DNA of 64,000 bases, from assembly GCA_963830885.1 (NCBI GenBank), contig CAWHOA010000042.1, positions 1 through 64,000 on the forward strand. The letters run 5' to 3'. This document shows positions 19,496 through 27,638 of this stretch, one piece after another; position 1 is the first letter of the stretch; the number at the start of each line of letters is the position of its first letter. A program made the position numbers and the translations under genes. The notes below the pieces were generated by a model that searched no databases, was not told the origin of the DNA, and worked only from the letters and a program-made list of their open reading frames with translations. The stretch is from JAIBJN01 sp963830885. GTDB lineage: Bacteria; Actinomycetota; Thermoleophilia; Gaiellales; Gaiellaceae.

Positions 19496-19656
19496 GGGGT
19501 TTGGCGGAATACCGCTCGTCGTCGGGGTGCGATGGTCGTTCCGAGGCAAGGACGCAGGGAGCGTTCGTAGCCGACGGCTACGGGCGTGACTGAGGACGCA
19601 GCCTCGGGGCGAGCAGCGCGGCCCGGCGGCACAGGCTGTATTTCGCCCAACCCCCT
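19494..19656. repeat. Stop-anchored inverted-repeat element R1 (full length, with core)
   Basis: A 163-base element between two convergent stop codons. The outer arms (5' AGGGGGTTTGGCGGAATA, 3' arm 19639-19656) match in 16 of 18 positions, the rest being wobble pairs. Inside, 19546-19563 and 19582-19599 (GCAAGGACGCAGGGAGCG and GGGCGTGACTGAGGACGC) flank a 7-bp stem CGTAGCC/GGCTACG. The same core recurs inverted at 55179-55233 with a different but still paired stem. Probably also a bidirectional terminator. Confidence 0.75.
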
Positions 19657-20627
19657 CAGACCGCCGGGAAGTGGCAGTAGATGGTGAGGCCGCGGCCGCG
19701 TGCGCCCGTCGCCTCGACGGTCCCCCCGGCCGAGGTGACGACGTGCTTCACGATCGCGAGGCCGAGTCCCGTGCCGCGCGATGAGCGCGCCGGGTCGGCC
19801 CGGTAGAAGCGCTCGAAGAGCCGCGGGAGGTCGTCCTCGGCGACGCCGACGCCGGTGTCCGCGGCGACGAGCTCGGCGCCGTCCCCCGCGTGCCGCACGG
19901 AGAGCTTCAGGCGCGCGCCGGGGCCCGCATAGCGGACCGAGTTCTGCGCCAGGTTCTGGGCGACGACGCGGATCATTCGGGGCCGCAGCGGCAGCTCGAC
20001 GTCCTCGTCCGCCTCGAGCTCGACGGTCACGCCGGCGCGGGCGGCCTGCTCCTCGAGGCTCTCGACGACCTCGGCGAGGATGGGGAAGGCGAGCGTCGTC
20101 CCGAGGCCCACGACCTCGTGGCCCGACTCGAGCTCGGAGAGGAAGAGGATGTCGTCGATCAGCTCGCGGATCGTGTCGATCTCGCCCTGGGCCTGCTCGA
20201 CGAGCTCGGTCACGTCTGAGCCCGGCAGGGTCGCGGTCTCGAGCAGGGCGAGCACGCGGGCGAGCGGCGTTCTCAGCTCGTGCGAGACGGCCGCCGTGAA
20301 GCCCGCCCGGAGCTCCTCGTAGGCGGCCATGTCGCCGGAGTCGCGCGCGTAGAGGATCGTCTCGCGGCGCCCGTCGACCTCGTACGGGATCGCGAGCGGA
20401 GCGCTCTGGATGAGCTGGTCCGGGGCGGCAGATCCCTCCTCGAGGCCGCCCAGCAGCTCACGCGCCCGCCGGCTCGCGGTCACGACCCGATCGTGGTCGT
20501 CGAGGACGACGACGATCTCCCGGCTCTCCTCGACGAGCGCCCGTCCGCGCCGCGCTTCGACGCGAAGCTCTTTCAGGCCCGGGTCGGACCGCTGGCCGTT
20601 GCCGCTGCGTCGGAGGAGATGCCGCAC
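19656..20627 (-). CDS. Sensor histidine kinase (PhoR-like)
   Basis: 323 aa from GTG 20627. A PAS-like N-terminus (EIVVVLDDHDRVVTASRRAR) precedes a HisKA domain with the phospho-acceptor motif FTAAVSHELRTPLARVLAL and an HATPase_c domain (NLAQNSVRYAG, DTGVGVAEDD, GTGLGLAIVKHVV). No membrane helix is visible, so it is probably cytosolic or membrane-associated through partners. The nearest regulator is the PhoB/PhoP-like protein at 21715, on the other strand; pairing is inferred from position and the PHO boxes. Confidence 0.85.
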   Translation of the reverse strand: MRHLLRRSGNGQRSDPGLKELRVEARRGRALVEESREIVVVLDDHDRVVTASRRARELLGGLEEGSAAPDQLIQSAPLAIPYEVDGRRETILYARDSGDMAAYEELRAGFTAAVSHELRTPLARVLALLETATLPGSDVTELVEQAQGEIDTIRELIDDILFLSELESGHEVVGLGTTLAFPILAEVVESLEEQAARAGVTVELEADEDVELPLRPRMIRVVAQNLAQNSVRYAGPGARLKLSVRHAGDGAELVAADTGVGVAEDDLPRLFERFYRADPARSSRGTGLGLAIVKHVVTSAGGTVEATGARGRGLTIYCHFPAV

Positions 20628-20699
20628 CTCGCCGTGATCGTAGCCCTCTGGTCAAGTTCCGCCGGAAACAATCTCGTCCCGGGCAGAGTCTGAGTCGGT

Positions 20700-21632
20700 G
20701 TGAGGTGGATGTGGGCAGCGATCGGCGCGGCGGCCGTTGTGGTGACCGGGGTGATCGTCGTCGTGGCCGGGTCGGCCGGTTCGAGCGGCTGGCGCGAGCT
20801 TGCGCAGCCGCCGCTCAGTCCGCGCGAGTACCCGACGGGGTTCTGGACCGGGGAGGAGGTGATCCTCGTCGGCGGCAGCGACGCGCCGCCGTGCCCTCCG
20901 AACGCGGAGTGCGAGGCACCCTCGGAGCCACCGCTCGCCGACGGGGCGGCGTACGACCCGGAGGCGGACACCTGGCGCGCGATCGCGGATGCCCCGGTCC
21001 GGTTCTCCTGGGCCCAGCCGCTCGTCGTCGGCTCGACCGCGTACCTCTGGATTGCCGGCGAGCCGTGGCGGCCACAGGCGCCGAGCGCCTTTCTCGCCTA
21101 CCGGATCCGCGAGGACCGCTGGGAGGAGCTCGACATGCCGACCCATCCCGCCTCGTACCAGCTCGTCGCGGCCGGCGACCGCATCGTCGCGGTGTCCGGC
21201 AGCGACGAGGAAGAGGAGCGCCCCGACCTCGTCTACGACCCGAGCTCGTCGGAGTGGAGCGAGCTGCCGCCCGACCCGTTCTCGCCCGGGTTCGACCGAG
21301 TCGCCGTCTGGGAGGGGGAGGAGCTCCTGCTCTTCGACCACGAGCTGACGGAAGACCTCAGCGGCGACCTCCCGCTGCGGGCGGCGGCCTTCGACTTCGA
21401 GTCCGGCGCCTGGCACGAGCTCGAGAACCCCGACTTGGCCTGGGCTCAGGCGCGCCCCCAGCCCGGGTTCTCGTCCGGGCCGCCCAGGCCCGAAGAGGCC
21501 GAGGGCGGGACCACCGAGGTCGAGGCGGGGGACGACCGCTTCGTGTTCCTCGGCTCGAGCGAGCCGGAGGACCAGGGCTGGTCGGAGGGGAAGCTCGTCT
21601 CCCGGGCCTGGCTCTGGTCTCCCCGCTCCTGA
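20700..21632 (+). CDS. Membrane-anchored kelch/beta-propeller-like protein
   Basis: 310 aa from GTG 20700 (an ATG at 20709 is possible). One N-terminal helix (AAIGAAAVVVTGVIVVVAG) suggests export with a membrane anchor. The remainder has repeated blade-like segments of the galactose-oxidase/kelch type: GFWTGEEVILVGGSD, AAYDPEADTWRAIADAP, DLVYDPSSSEWSELP, AAFDFESGAWHELEN. Such propellers bind proteins or sugars; the target is unknown. It lies between the kinase and the response regulator. Confidence 0.7.
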   Translation: MRWMWAAIGAAAVVVTGVIVVVAGSAGSSGWRELAQPPLSPREYPTGFWTGEEVILVGGSDAPPCPPNAECEAPSEPPLADGAAYDPEADTWRAIADAPVRFSWAQPLVVGSTAYLWIAGEPWRPQAPSAFLAYRIREDRWEELDMPTHPASYQLVAAGDRIVAVSGSDEEEERPDLVYDPSSSEWSELPPDPFSPGFDRVAVWEGEELLLFDHELTEDLSGDLPLRAAAFDFESGAWHELENPDLAWAQARPQPGFSSGPPRPEEAEGGTTEVEAGDDRFVFLGSSEPEDQGWSEGKLVSRAWLWSPRS

Positions 21633-21637
21633 CGCGC

Positions 21638-21670
21638 GTTCACCACTTCTTCACCATTCCGCTACCGTTG
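21638..21670 (+). promoter_or_regulatory. PHO box upstream of the phoP-like gene
   Basis: Three 11-base units with conserved ACC: GTTCACCACTT, CTTCACCATTC, CGCTACCGTTG. This matches the GTTCACC-N4 direct repeats bound by PhoP in actinobacteria. It ends 44 bases before the GTG at 21715, suggesting autoregulation. Confidence 0.7.
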
Positions 21671-21714
21671 TGCCACCCCCGCGGGGCAGCCCCGCGGGCA
21701 GAATCGAGGTAGAC

Positions 21715-22410
21715 GTGTCCAAGGTGCTGATCATCGAGGACGACGACGTCATCGCCGAGGGGATGGCGCGGCACCTGACCTCGGCGGGGTTCGACCCGCT
21801 CTGGGTGAACAAGGGGGAGTCGGGGCTCGCGCGGCTGCGCTACGAGCGCCCCGATGTCTGCGTGCTCGACCTCATGCTCCCCGGGCTCGACGGCTGGAAG
21901 CTGATCGAGACGGCGCGCTCGGAGGGGATCGGGACCCCGATCGTCGTCGTCAGCGCCCGCGGGACCGAGCACGACCGCGTCCACGCCCTCGAGATCGGCG
22001 CGGACGACTACCTCGTGAAGCCGTTCTCCATGAAGGAGCTTGTCGCGCGCGTGCGCGCGGCGGCTCGTCGCGGCATCCGCGTCCAGGACGAGCGCCGCGG
22101 CGAGCCAATCGAGATCGAGGAGCTCAAGGTCGACCCGCTGAACGTGCAGGCCTACGTGGGCGGCACGAGCGCGGAGCTGACGCCGACCGAGTTCCGGCTG
22201 CTCTACGCGCTCGCGCTCGAGTACGGGCGCGTGGTCACGCGGGACGAGCTCCTCCAGAAGGTCTGGGGCCGCCGGCTCACGCACCGCGACCGGACCGTGG
22301 ACGTGTTCGTGCGCAAGATCCGCGACAAGCTCGAGTCCCAGGGGCCGGCGCACACGTTCGTCCAGACGCGCTACGGCGTCGGCTACAAGCTCGAAGCGGT
22401 CGCCAAGTAG
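21715..22410 (+). CDS. phoP: PhoP/PhoB-like response regulator
   Basis: 231 aa from GTG 21715 with GAGG upstream. Receiver domain with the acidic pocket (LIIEDDD), phospho-aspartate in CVLDLMLPGLDG and the conserved lysine in YLVKPFS; OmpR-type winged helix at the C-terminus (TPTEFRLLYALALEYG, RTVDVFVRKIRDKLE, TRYGVGYKLE). A PHO box precedes it and similar boxes precede the next three transcription units, so it very likely governs the phosphate response. The symbol is based on this context. Confidence 0.85.
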   Translation: MSKVLIIEDDDVIAEGMARHLTSAGFDPLWVNKGESGLARLRYERPDVCVLDLMLPGLDGWKLIETARSEGIGTPIVVVSARGTEHDRVHALEIGADDYLVKPFSMKELVARVRAAARRGIRVQDERRGEPIEIEELKVDPLNVQAYVGGTSAELTPTEFRLLYALALEYGRVVTRDELLQKVWGRRLTHRDRTVDVFVRKIRDKLESQGPAHTFVQTRYGVGYKLEAVAK

Positions 22411-22442
22411 CGGCGCGGCGACTCCCTTTAGGATCGCGGCCA

Positions 22443-22831
22443 ATGTCCGTGATTGCCGACCACATGTCGCGGGAGCTGCTCCAGGCCTCCCCCGACGAGC
22501 CGCTCGCCGAAGCGGCCCGGCACATGGTCGGGCGCGGCGTGGGCGCCGTGCTCGTCATGGACGGCAATCGCCTCGAGGGCATCCTCACGGAGCGCGACAT
22601 CCTCAAGGCGGTCGCGGTCGGGCTGACCGGGAGTCGCGCGTCCGGGACTGGCTGACGAGGAACCCGGAGACGATCGACGCCTCCGACACGACGGAGCACG
22701 CTGCCGCGCTCATGATCCACGGCGGCTTCCGCCACCTGCCCGTGCTCGACGGCGGAGCCGTGGTGGGGATCGTCTCGATCCGCGATCTCATGCGCGTCAC
22801 GCTCGACGACTCCGCGCCGCGCGGGGTCTGA
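22443..22831 (+). CDS. Two-CBS-domain protein, frameshifted
   Basis: CBS repeat 1 (SPDEPLAEAARHMVGRGVGA, GILTERDILKAV) is in frame from ATG 22443, but this frame stops at 22655. CBS repeat 2 (VRDWLTRNPETIDASD, GGFRHLPVLDGGAVVGIVS, RDLMRVTL) continues in another frame to 22831. Here one base seems to be missing near 22624-22626 (expected GLDRESRV). Corrected length is 129 aa, normal for stand-alone CBS pairs that bind adenine nucleotides. Partner unknown. Confidence 0.8.
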
Positions 22832-22865
22832 GTCTCGGCGGCGGCGAAGCCGCACAGGCCGAGAC
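22832..22865. repeat. Palindromic repeat S1
   Basis: GTCTCGGC and GCCGAGAC (8 bp) enclose GGCGGCGAAGCCGCACAG, beginning at the base after the CBS stop. The same design, with an A-T pair replacing G-C in the outer stem, occurs on the minus strand inside the tRNA array (51916, 52322). Probably a terminator-like or REP-like hairpin. Confidence 0.65.
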
Positions 22866-22927
22866 CTGGAGGGAGGAAGCGGCTTGGCCGCTGTCTCCCG
22901 GTTACGCACTCCCCCTCGACGCAGGAT

Positions 22928-22949
22928 CTTCACCACTCCGCTGCCCACG
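22928..22949 (+). promoter_or_regulatory. PHO box upstream of the short Tat-signal ORF
   Basis: Two 11-base units, CTTCACCACTC and CGCTGCCCACG, with the ACC/CCC core in register with the PHO box at 21638. It lies 65 bases before the ATG at 23015. Confidence 0.6.
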
Positions 22950-23014
22950 CCCGGCGCATTCTCGCGGAGACTCGGCGCACGGAAGCGCACTCGCGACCAG
23001 GGGGGTTCCTCAGC

Positions 23015-23140
23015 ATGGACACGCTCGACAGGAGGACGCTCTTCCGGCGTGGGCTCGTCGCCGGGACGGGGCTCGCGGCGCTCGGCCCGCTGGAACGCGG
23101 TCACCTACGCCATCTGGGCCCCTGGAAGAAGGTCGACTAG
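23015..23140 (+). CDS. Short Tat-signal ORF, possible remnant of a secreted phosphatase
   Basis: 41 codons starting MDTLDRRTLFRRGLVAGTG, a twin-arginine signal with hydrophobic region LVAGTGLAALG, then only about 15 residues before TAG. A strong terminator follows at 23262. A PHO box upstream and a Tat signal are what one expects for PhoD/PhoX-type alkaline phosphatases, but no catalytic domain is present in any frame before the terminator. I infer a deletion remnant, or an assembly loss; a real tiny exported peptide cannot be excluded. Confidence 0.45.
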   Translation: MDTLDRRTLFRRGLVAGTGLAALGPLERGHLRHLGPWKKVD

Positions 23141-23261
23141 GCAGACAGATTCCTCCCGGGAGCTCCTTCGGCTCCGCGCCCCGGCCTATCCGTGCAGGAG
23201 GCGGCACCGTCCACCGTCCTGGCCGTAGCGCGCATCGCCCCGGGCTCCCACCCGCCCGCCA

Positions 23262-23300
23262 GGCAGCCCGCCGACCCTCGCCGGCGGGCTGCCGGCTTTT
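23262..23300 (+). terminator. Intrinsic terminator
   Basis: A perfect 12-bp stem, GGCAGCCCGCCG with its complement at 23282-23293, 8-base loop, then GGC and TTTT. It ends the transcript of the short Tat ORF. Confidence 0.85.
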
Positions 23301-23308
23301 CCCAGGAC

Positions 23309-23330
23309 GTTCACCGGTCCGTTGCCCACT
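23309..23330 (+). promoter_or_regulatory. PHO box upstream of the PHP phosphoesterase
   Basis: Units GTTCACCGGTC and CGTTGCCCACT, 11 bases apart, 29 bases before the ATG at 23360. Confidence 0.65.
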
Positions 23331-23359
23331 CGCGCGCTTCCGCAGCCGACACTGAGGTC

Positions 23360-24085
23360 ATGGAGCGCGCCCTTCTCTGCGAGCTGCACGCCCACACCAC
23401 CTGGAGCGACGGGACGCTCTCGCTGCGCGAGCTCGTCGACCTCTACGGCGAGGCGGGGTTCGACCTGCTCTGCGTCACCGATCACGTCCTGCGCAGCGAC
23501 GACCCGTGGCATCTCCCGGAGACCTGCGTCCACGAGGGGAACTTCGGCGACTACCTGGCGGCGGTCGAGGCCGAAGCCTCGCGGGCGCTGGCGCTCCACG
23601 ACCTCCTCGTCGTCCCTGGGCTCGAGATCACGCACAACCACGCCGACCCCGACCTGGCGGCGCACGCGGTGGCAGTCGGCCTGCGGGAGCACGTCTCGCC
23701 GGACGCCGGGCTGATCGGGTCGCTCCTCGCCGCCCGTGAGGCCGGGGCGGCCGTGATCGCCGCGCACCCGCACGGCCTCGACGGGGATCGCGTGCCGGCC
23801 CGCGTCACCAGGCGGTTCTGGCGCGAGTGGGACGTCCTCGCGCCGCTCGTCCACCGGGCAGAGCTCTTCAACGGCGCGGACGTCTACGGCTGGGTCGCGG
23901 CGTCCGGCGTGCCCGCGGTGGCCAGCGGCGACGTCCACGCCGCCGCGCACCTGCGCTCGTGGAAGACGCTCCTGCCCTGCGGGAAGGCCGAGGAGGAGGT
24001 CGTCGCGTACCTCCGCTCCGACCGCCCGGCCTACCTCGTCCCGTACCGGCCGGCCGACGCGGTCGAGCCCGCCGCCGCGGCGTAG
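23360..24085 (+). CDS. PHP-domain phosphoesterase
   Basis: 241 aa. Metal-binding PHP motifs are clear: ELHAHTTWSDG at the start, LLCVTDHV, VPGLEITHNH, VIAAHPHG and ASGDVHAA. These proteins hydrolyse phosphate esters with two or three metals. A PHO box directly upstream puts it in the phosphate-starvation response, so phosphate scavenging is likely; the substrate is not known. No signal peptide, so it acts in the cytoplasm. Confidence 0.85.
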   Translation: MERALLCELHAHTTWSDGTLSLRELVDLYGEAGFDLLCVTDHVLRSDDPWHLPETCVHEGNFGDYLAAVEAEASRALALHDLLVVPGLEITHNHADPDLAAHAVAVGLREHVSPDAGLIGSLLAAREAGAAVIAAHPHGLDGDRVPARVTRRFWREWDVLAPLVHRAELFNGADVYGWVAASGVPAVASGDVHAAAHLRSWKTLLPCGKAEEEVVAYLRSDRPAYLVPYRPADAVEPAAAA

Positions 24086-24158
24086 GAGGGGCTCGTGAAA
24101 TTTCGCTCGTCGTCGGGCGCGGCTCGAGGGCACAGCCGCTATTTCGCGAGACCCTCCT
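24084..24158. repeat. Stop-anchored inverted-repeat element R2 (short form)
   Basis: Starts at the AG of the PHP stop codon. The 18-base arms AGGAGGGGCTCGTGAAAT and 24141-24158 pair with two wobbles. Inner sequence TTTCGCTCGTCGTCGGG and CACAGCCGCTATTTCG match the ends of R1, but the R1 core is absent, so it looks like an internal deletion of R1. Confidence 0.7.
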
Positions 24159-24160
24159 GG

Positions 24161-24193
24161 GTCACCCACTTCGTCACCGGAACGCAACCGCGG
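24161..24193 (+). promoter_or_regulatory. PHO box upstream of ppk
   Basis: Three 11-base units: GTCACCCACTT, CGTCACCGGAA, CGCAACCGCGG; the core is slightly degenerate in the first unit. It ends 38 bases before the ppk ATG. Confidence 0.6.
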
Positions 24194-24231
24194 CTCGCGC
24201 GCGCCGCCGAGATCATGCAAGCTTAGAGACC

Positions 24232-26325
24232 ATGGCGACGGCGACCGGCAAGATCTCCCAGGAAGGCGAGCGGCTTCTCAACCGCGAGCTCTCCTGGCTC
24301 GAGTTCAACGCCAGGGTGCTGGAGCTGGCCGCCGACGCCTCCGTGCCCCTGCTCGAGCGGGTGAAGTTCTGCTCGATCTTCTCCTCGAACCTCGACGAGT
24401 TCTTCATGGTCCGCGTGGCCGGCCTCATGGGCCAGGAGGCCGCGGGCGTGCCGGTGCGCTCCGCCGACGGGCGAACGCCAACGACGACGCTCGCGGCGAT
24501 CCGCGAGCGAACGCTTGCCTTGACCGCCCGCCAGTCGAGGCTCTGGAGCCGCGAGCTCGTTCCCGCGCTCAAGGAGGCCGGGATCGACATCGCGCAGGTG
24601 GACGAGTGCTCCGAGAAGGAGCTGTCCGAGCTCGAGCGGCGCTTCGACCGGGAGATCTATCCGGTGCTCACGCCGCTCGCGGTGGGCCCGGGGCAGCCGT
24701 TCCCGTACATCTCCGGCCTCTCCAACAGCCTTGCCGTGCTCGTGCGCGACCCGGAGAACGGGGAGGAGCGGTTCGCGCGCGTGAAGGTGCCGGAGGGGCT
24801 CCCGCGCTTCCTCGAGGTGGGCAAGCGCGGCGCGTTCGTCCCGCTCGAGGCCGTGATCGCGCACTTCCTCGACTGGCTCTTCCCGCAAATGGAGCTCGTC
24901 GAGCGCGCCGTCTTCCGCGTCACCCGGGACGCCGACTTCGAGGTCTCCGACGAGGCCGACGACCTGCTCGAGGCCGTCGAGCTCGAGCTCCGCCGACGCC
25001 GCTTCGGCGACGTCGTGCGCCTGGAGGTCTCAGCGTCCGTGTCGAACCGCCTGCTCGGCAGGCTGATCGAGGGCCTGGGGGCGGGGGAGGAGCAGGTCTA
25101 CCCGATCCGTGGGCCGCTCGACCTCGCCGATCTGTCCCAGCTGGCCGGGCTCGACCGGCCCGACCTGAAGGACGAGCCCTGGGTGCCCAGCACGCCCGCG
25201 CGGCTCGCCGCGGTGCACGGCGGTGAGGGCTTCTTCGCCGAGATCCGGCGGGGCGACGTCCTCGTCCACCATCCGTACGACTCCTTCGTGACCACCTTCG
25301 AGCGCTTCGTCCGCGAGGCCGCGCGCGACCCCGCCGTTATCACCCTGAAGACGACGGTGTACCGCACGAGCGACGACTCGCCGGTCGTGCCGGCCCTGAT
25401 CGAGGTGGCCGAGGACGGGCGCCAGAGCGTCTGCCTGGTGGAGCTGAAGGCACGCTTCGACGAGCACCGGAACATCGAGTGGTCGCGCGCCCTGGAGCGC
25501 GCCGGCGTCCACGTCGTCTACGGGTTCCCGAACCTCAAGATCCACGCGAAGACGACACTGATCATCCGGCGCGAGGGGAACCAGCTGCGCCGTTACCTCC
25601 ACATCGGCACCGGCAACTACCACTCGCTGACCGCGCGGATCTACGAGGACTTCGGCCTCTTCACCGCCGACGAGGACATCGCCGCGGACGTCGCCGACCT
25701 GTTCAACTACGTCACCGGCTTCGGGCGCCCGCAGGCGTTCCGGAAGCTCCTGGTGGCGCCGTTCAACCTCCGTCGCCGCCTCGTCGAGGAGATCCGCAAG
25801 GTGGGCAAGGCGGCCGCCGACGGCGAGCACGCGCGCATCCGCCTGAAGACGAACGCGCTCACCGACCAGACGATCATCGAGGAGCTCTACGCGGCCTCGC
25901 AGGCAGGCGCCGAGATCGACATCGTCGCGCGCTCCATCTGCCAGCTCAGGCCGGGCGTCGCGGGCCTCTCCGACTCGATCCGCGTCCGCAGCATCCTCGG
26001 CCGCTTCCTCGAGCACAGCCGCTTCTTCGTCTTCGAGGCCGGCGAGGAGGCCACCACGTTCATGGGCAGCGCCGACCTGATGACGCGCAACCTCGACCAC
26101 CGCATCGAGATCGCCGTGCCGGTGGAGGACCCGAGGGTGCAGGCCCAGCTCGCCGCCGCCTTCGACGTGCTGCTCGAGGACAACACCGCCTGGATGCTGC
26201 AGCCCGACGGCGCGTGGAAGCGGCTCAAGCCGCGCAAGGACCAGCCCGTGAAGGGGAGCCACGACGCGCTCATGCGAAAGGCGCGTAGCCGCGCCCGCCG
26301 CCGCGTTGCCCGGCGCCCGCGCTGA
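24232..26325 (+). CDS. ppk1: Polyphosphate kinase 1
   Basis: 697 aa, normal for PPK1. N-terminal domain LLNRELSWLEFNARVLELA and FSSNLDEFFMVRVAG; catalytic half with LKTTVYRTSDDS, the histidine motif FPNLKIHAKTTL, HIGTGNYHSLTARIYEDFG, and the second histidine in FLEHSRFF. It reversibly polymerises the gamma-phosphate of ATP into polyphosphate. A PHO box upstream predicts induction on phosphate limitation, and a ppx gene follows 32 bases downstream. Confidence 0.93.
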   Translation: MATATGKISQEGERLLNRELSWLEFNARVLELAADASVPLLERVKFCSIFSSNLDEFFMVRVAGLMGQEAAGVPVRSADGRTPTTTLAAIRERTLALTARQSRLWSRELVPALKEAGIDIAQVDECSEKELSELERRFDREIYPVLTPLAVGPGQPFPYISGLSNSLAVLVRDPENGEERFARVKVPEGLPRFLEVGKRGAFVPLEAVIAHFLDWLFPQMELVERAVFRVTRDADFEVSDEADDLLEAVELELRRRRFGDVVRLEVSASVSNRLLGRLIEGLGAGEEQVYPIRGPLDLADLSQLAGLDRPDLKDEPWVPSTPARLAAVHGGEGFFAEIRRGDVLVHHPYDSFVTTFERFVREAARDPAVITLKTTVYRTSDDSPVVPALIEVAEDGRQSVCLVELKARFDEHRNIEWSRALERAGVHVVYGFPNLKIHAKTTLIIRREGNQLRRYLHIGTGNYHSLTARIYEDFGLFTADEDIAADVADLFNYVTGFGRPQAFRKLLVAPFNLRRRLVEEIRKVGKAAADGEHARIRLKTNALTDQTIIEELYAASQAGAEIDIVARSICQLRPGVAGLSDSIRVRSILGRFLEHSRFFVFEAGEEATTFMGSADLMTRNLDHRIEIAVPVEDPRVQAQLAAAFDVLLEDNTAWMLQPDGAWKRLKPRKDQPVKGSHDALMRKARSRARRRVARRPR

Positions 26326-26357
26326 CCAGCCGACCCGGAAAGGACAATCACCTGGAG

Positions 26358-27246
26358 ATGAAGGTCGGCATCGTCGACGTTGGCTCGAACACGGTCCGCC
26401 TCCTGGTCGCGAGACGGCAGGGCGGCGGCATCGTCCCGCTGGAGGAGGCGCGCGAGCACCTTTTCCTGGGCGAGGACGTCGAGCGCGACGGCAAGCTCAG
26501 CGAGGCGCGGATCGCCCAGGCGGCGAGCTGCGCGGGCGCCTACGCGGGCACCGCGCGCCGGCTCGGCGCCAGGCGCCGTCGAGGTCATCGTCACGGCCCC
26601 CGGCCGCCAGAGCTCGAACGCGAGCCGCCTCGTGCGGGAGCTCAGCGCCGCGACGGGGGTGCCCGTGCGCGTCCTCAGCGCGGACGAGGAGGGTCGGCTC
26701 GCCTTCGCCGGCGCGGTCGCGGCCAGCTGGACATTGCCTTCGAGCGTCGCGGTCTGCGACGTGGGCGGCGGCTCGACGGAGGTCGTGGTCGGCACCGTCG
26801 AGGGGGGGCCCGCCTGGTCGCGCTCATTGGACATCGGCGCCGTCCGGCTCACACAGCGGTTCCTCGGGGACGACCCGCCCGGCCGGCGGGCCCTGGCCGC
26901 CGCGCGGGAGGAGATGGAGCGCCATCTGGACGGCTTCGCGCCGCCGCTCCCGCAGGCCGCCCTCGCCGCGGGCGGAACGGCGCGTGCGCTCCGCAAGCTC
27001 GTCGGCCGTGAGCTCGACGCCGAGGAGTTCGACGCTGCGCTCCGGATCATCTGCAAGCACCCGGCGGCGAAGGTCGCGAGGACCTTCGGCCTGCACGAGC
27101 GTCGTGCGCGCACGCTCGCGGCCGGCGTTGTCATCATCGCGTGCCTGCAGGCCCGTCTCGGGGTCCCGCTCGAGGTTTCGCGCGCCGGCCTGCGTGAGGG
27201 CGCCGCGCTCGCGCTCGCCTTCGAGCCGGCGGCCGCCGCCGCGTAG
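26358..27246 (+). CDS. ppx: Exopolyphosphatase (Ppx/GppA), frameshifted
   Basis: Begins MKVGIVDVGSNTVRLLVARR (actin-like phosphate 1 loop). After about 72 codons the frame shifts; the rest (VEVIVTAPGRQSSNASR, VCDVGGGSTEVVVG, AAGGTARALRKL) is in the next frame to the stop at 27246. One extra base around 26571-26576 explains it; the repaired protein has 295 aa, typical of the short actinobacterial Ppx. It removes terminal phosphates from polyphosphate, opposing PPK1. Confidence 0.87.
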
Positions 27247-27306
27247 CAACAAGTCCTTCACGGCCTCGACACCCATCGGGTCGCGAGCCGCGGGCACCAT
27301 GAGGCC

Positions 27307-27579
27307 ATGGAGGCCATGGAGAAGGAACGCGTCACCCCGGAGGCGCTCGCGACCTGCGAGGGCTACGGCGTCTACGGCTCGTCGAACCGGATCGGGGTCG
27401 TCGAGGACATCCGCCGCGGCGGCGGGGACGGCCGGCCGAAGCTCCTGCTCGTCCGGGCCGGCCTGCTCGGGAGCTGGCTGGTGCACGTCCCGGTCGACCA
27501 GGTCGAGGCGGTCAGCCACGGCCAGCGGCGGATCGACCTCCGCTCGGGCGGGCTCCTCGCCGGCCCGCGGCGGGTCTAG
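27307..27579 (+). CDS. Small PRC-barrel-like hypothetical protein
   Basis: 90 aa (ATG 27307 or 27316). The pattern GYGVYGSSNRIGVVEDI, LLLVRAGLLGSWLVHVPVDQVEAV and RRIDLRSG resembles a PRC-barrel or DUF2171-like beta fold, as in the protein at 58040. Function unknown. Its TAG stop begins repeat R3. Confidence 0.65.
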   Translation: MEAMEKERVTPEALATCEGYGVYGSSNRIGVVEDIRRGGGDGRPKLLLVRAGLLGSWLVHVPVDQVEAVSHGQRRIDLRSGGLLAGPRRV

Positions 27580-27638
27580 GAGGGTTTGGCGGAACGTTTC
27601 GGCCCGGCGGCACAGACTGCGTTTCGCCAGACCCTCCT
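27578..27638. repeat. Stop-anchored inverted-repeat element R3 (minimal form)
   Basis: Sits exactly between two convergent TAG stops. The arms AGGAGGGTTTGGCGGAAC and 27621-27638 pair over 18 bases with G.U wobbles; the centre CGGCGGCACAGACTGCG matches the R1 right end (CGGCGGCACAGGCTGTA). It lacks the core. Likely a bidirectional terminator. Confidence 0.75.

Noticed and set aside
19582..19599. CTGAGGA in the R1/R4 core as a hammerhead ribozyme motif (CUGANGA)
   Set aside because: The required second conserved strand (GAAA) and three-helix arrangement around a cleavage site are not present in either copy.
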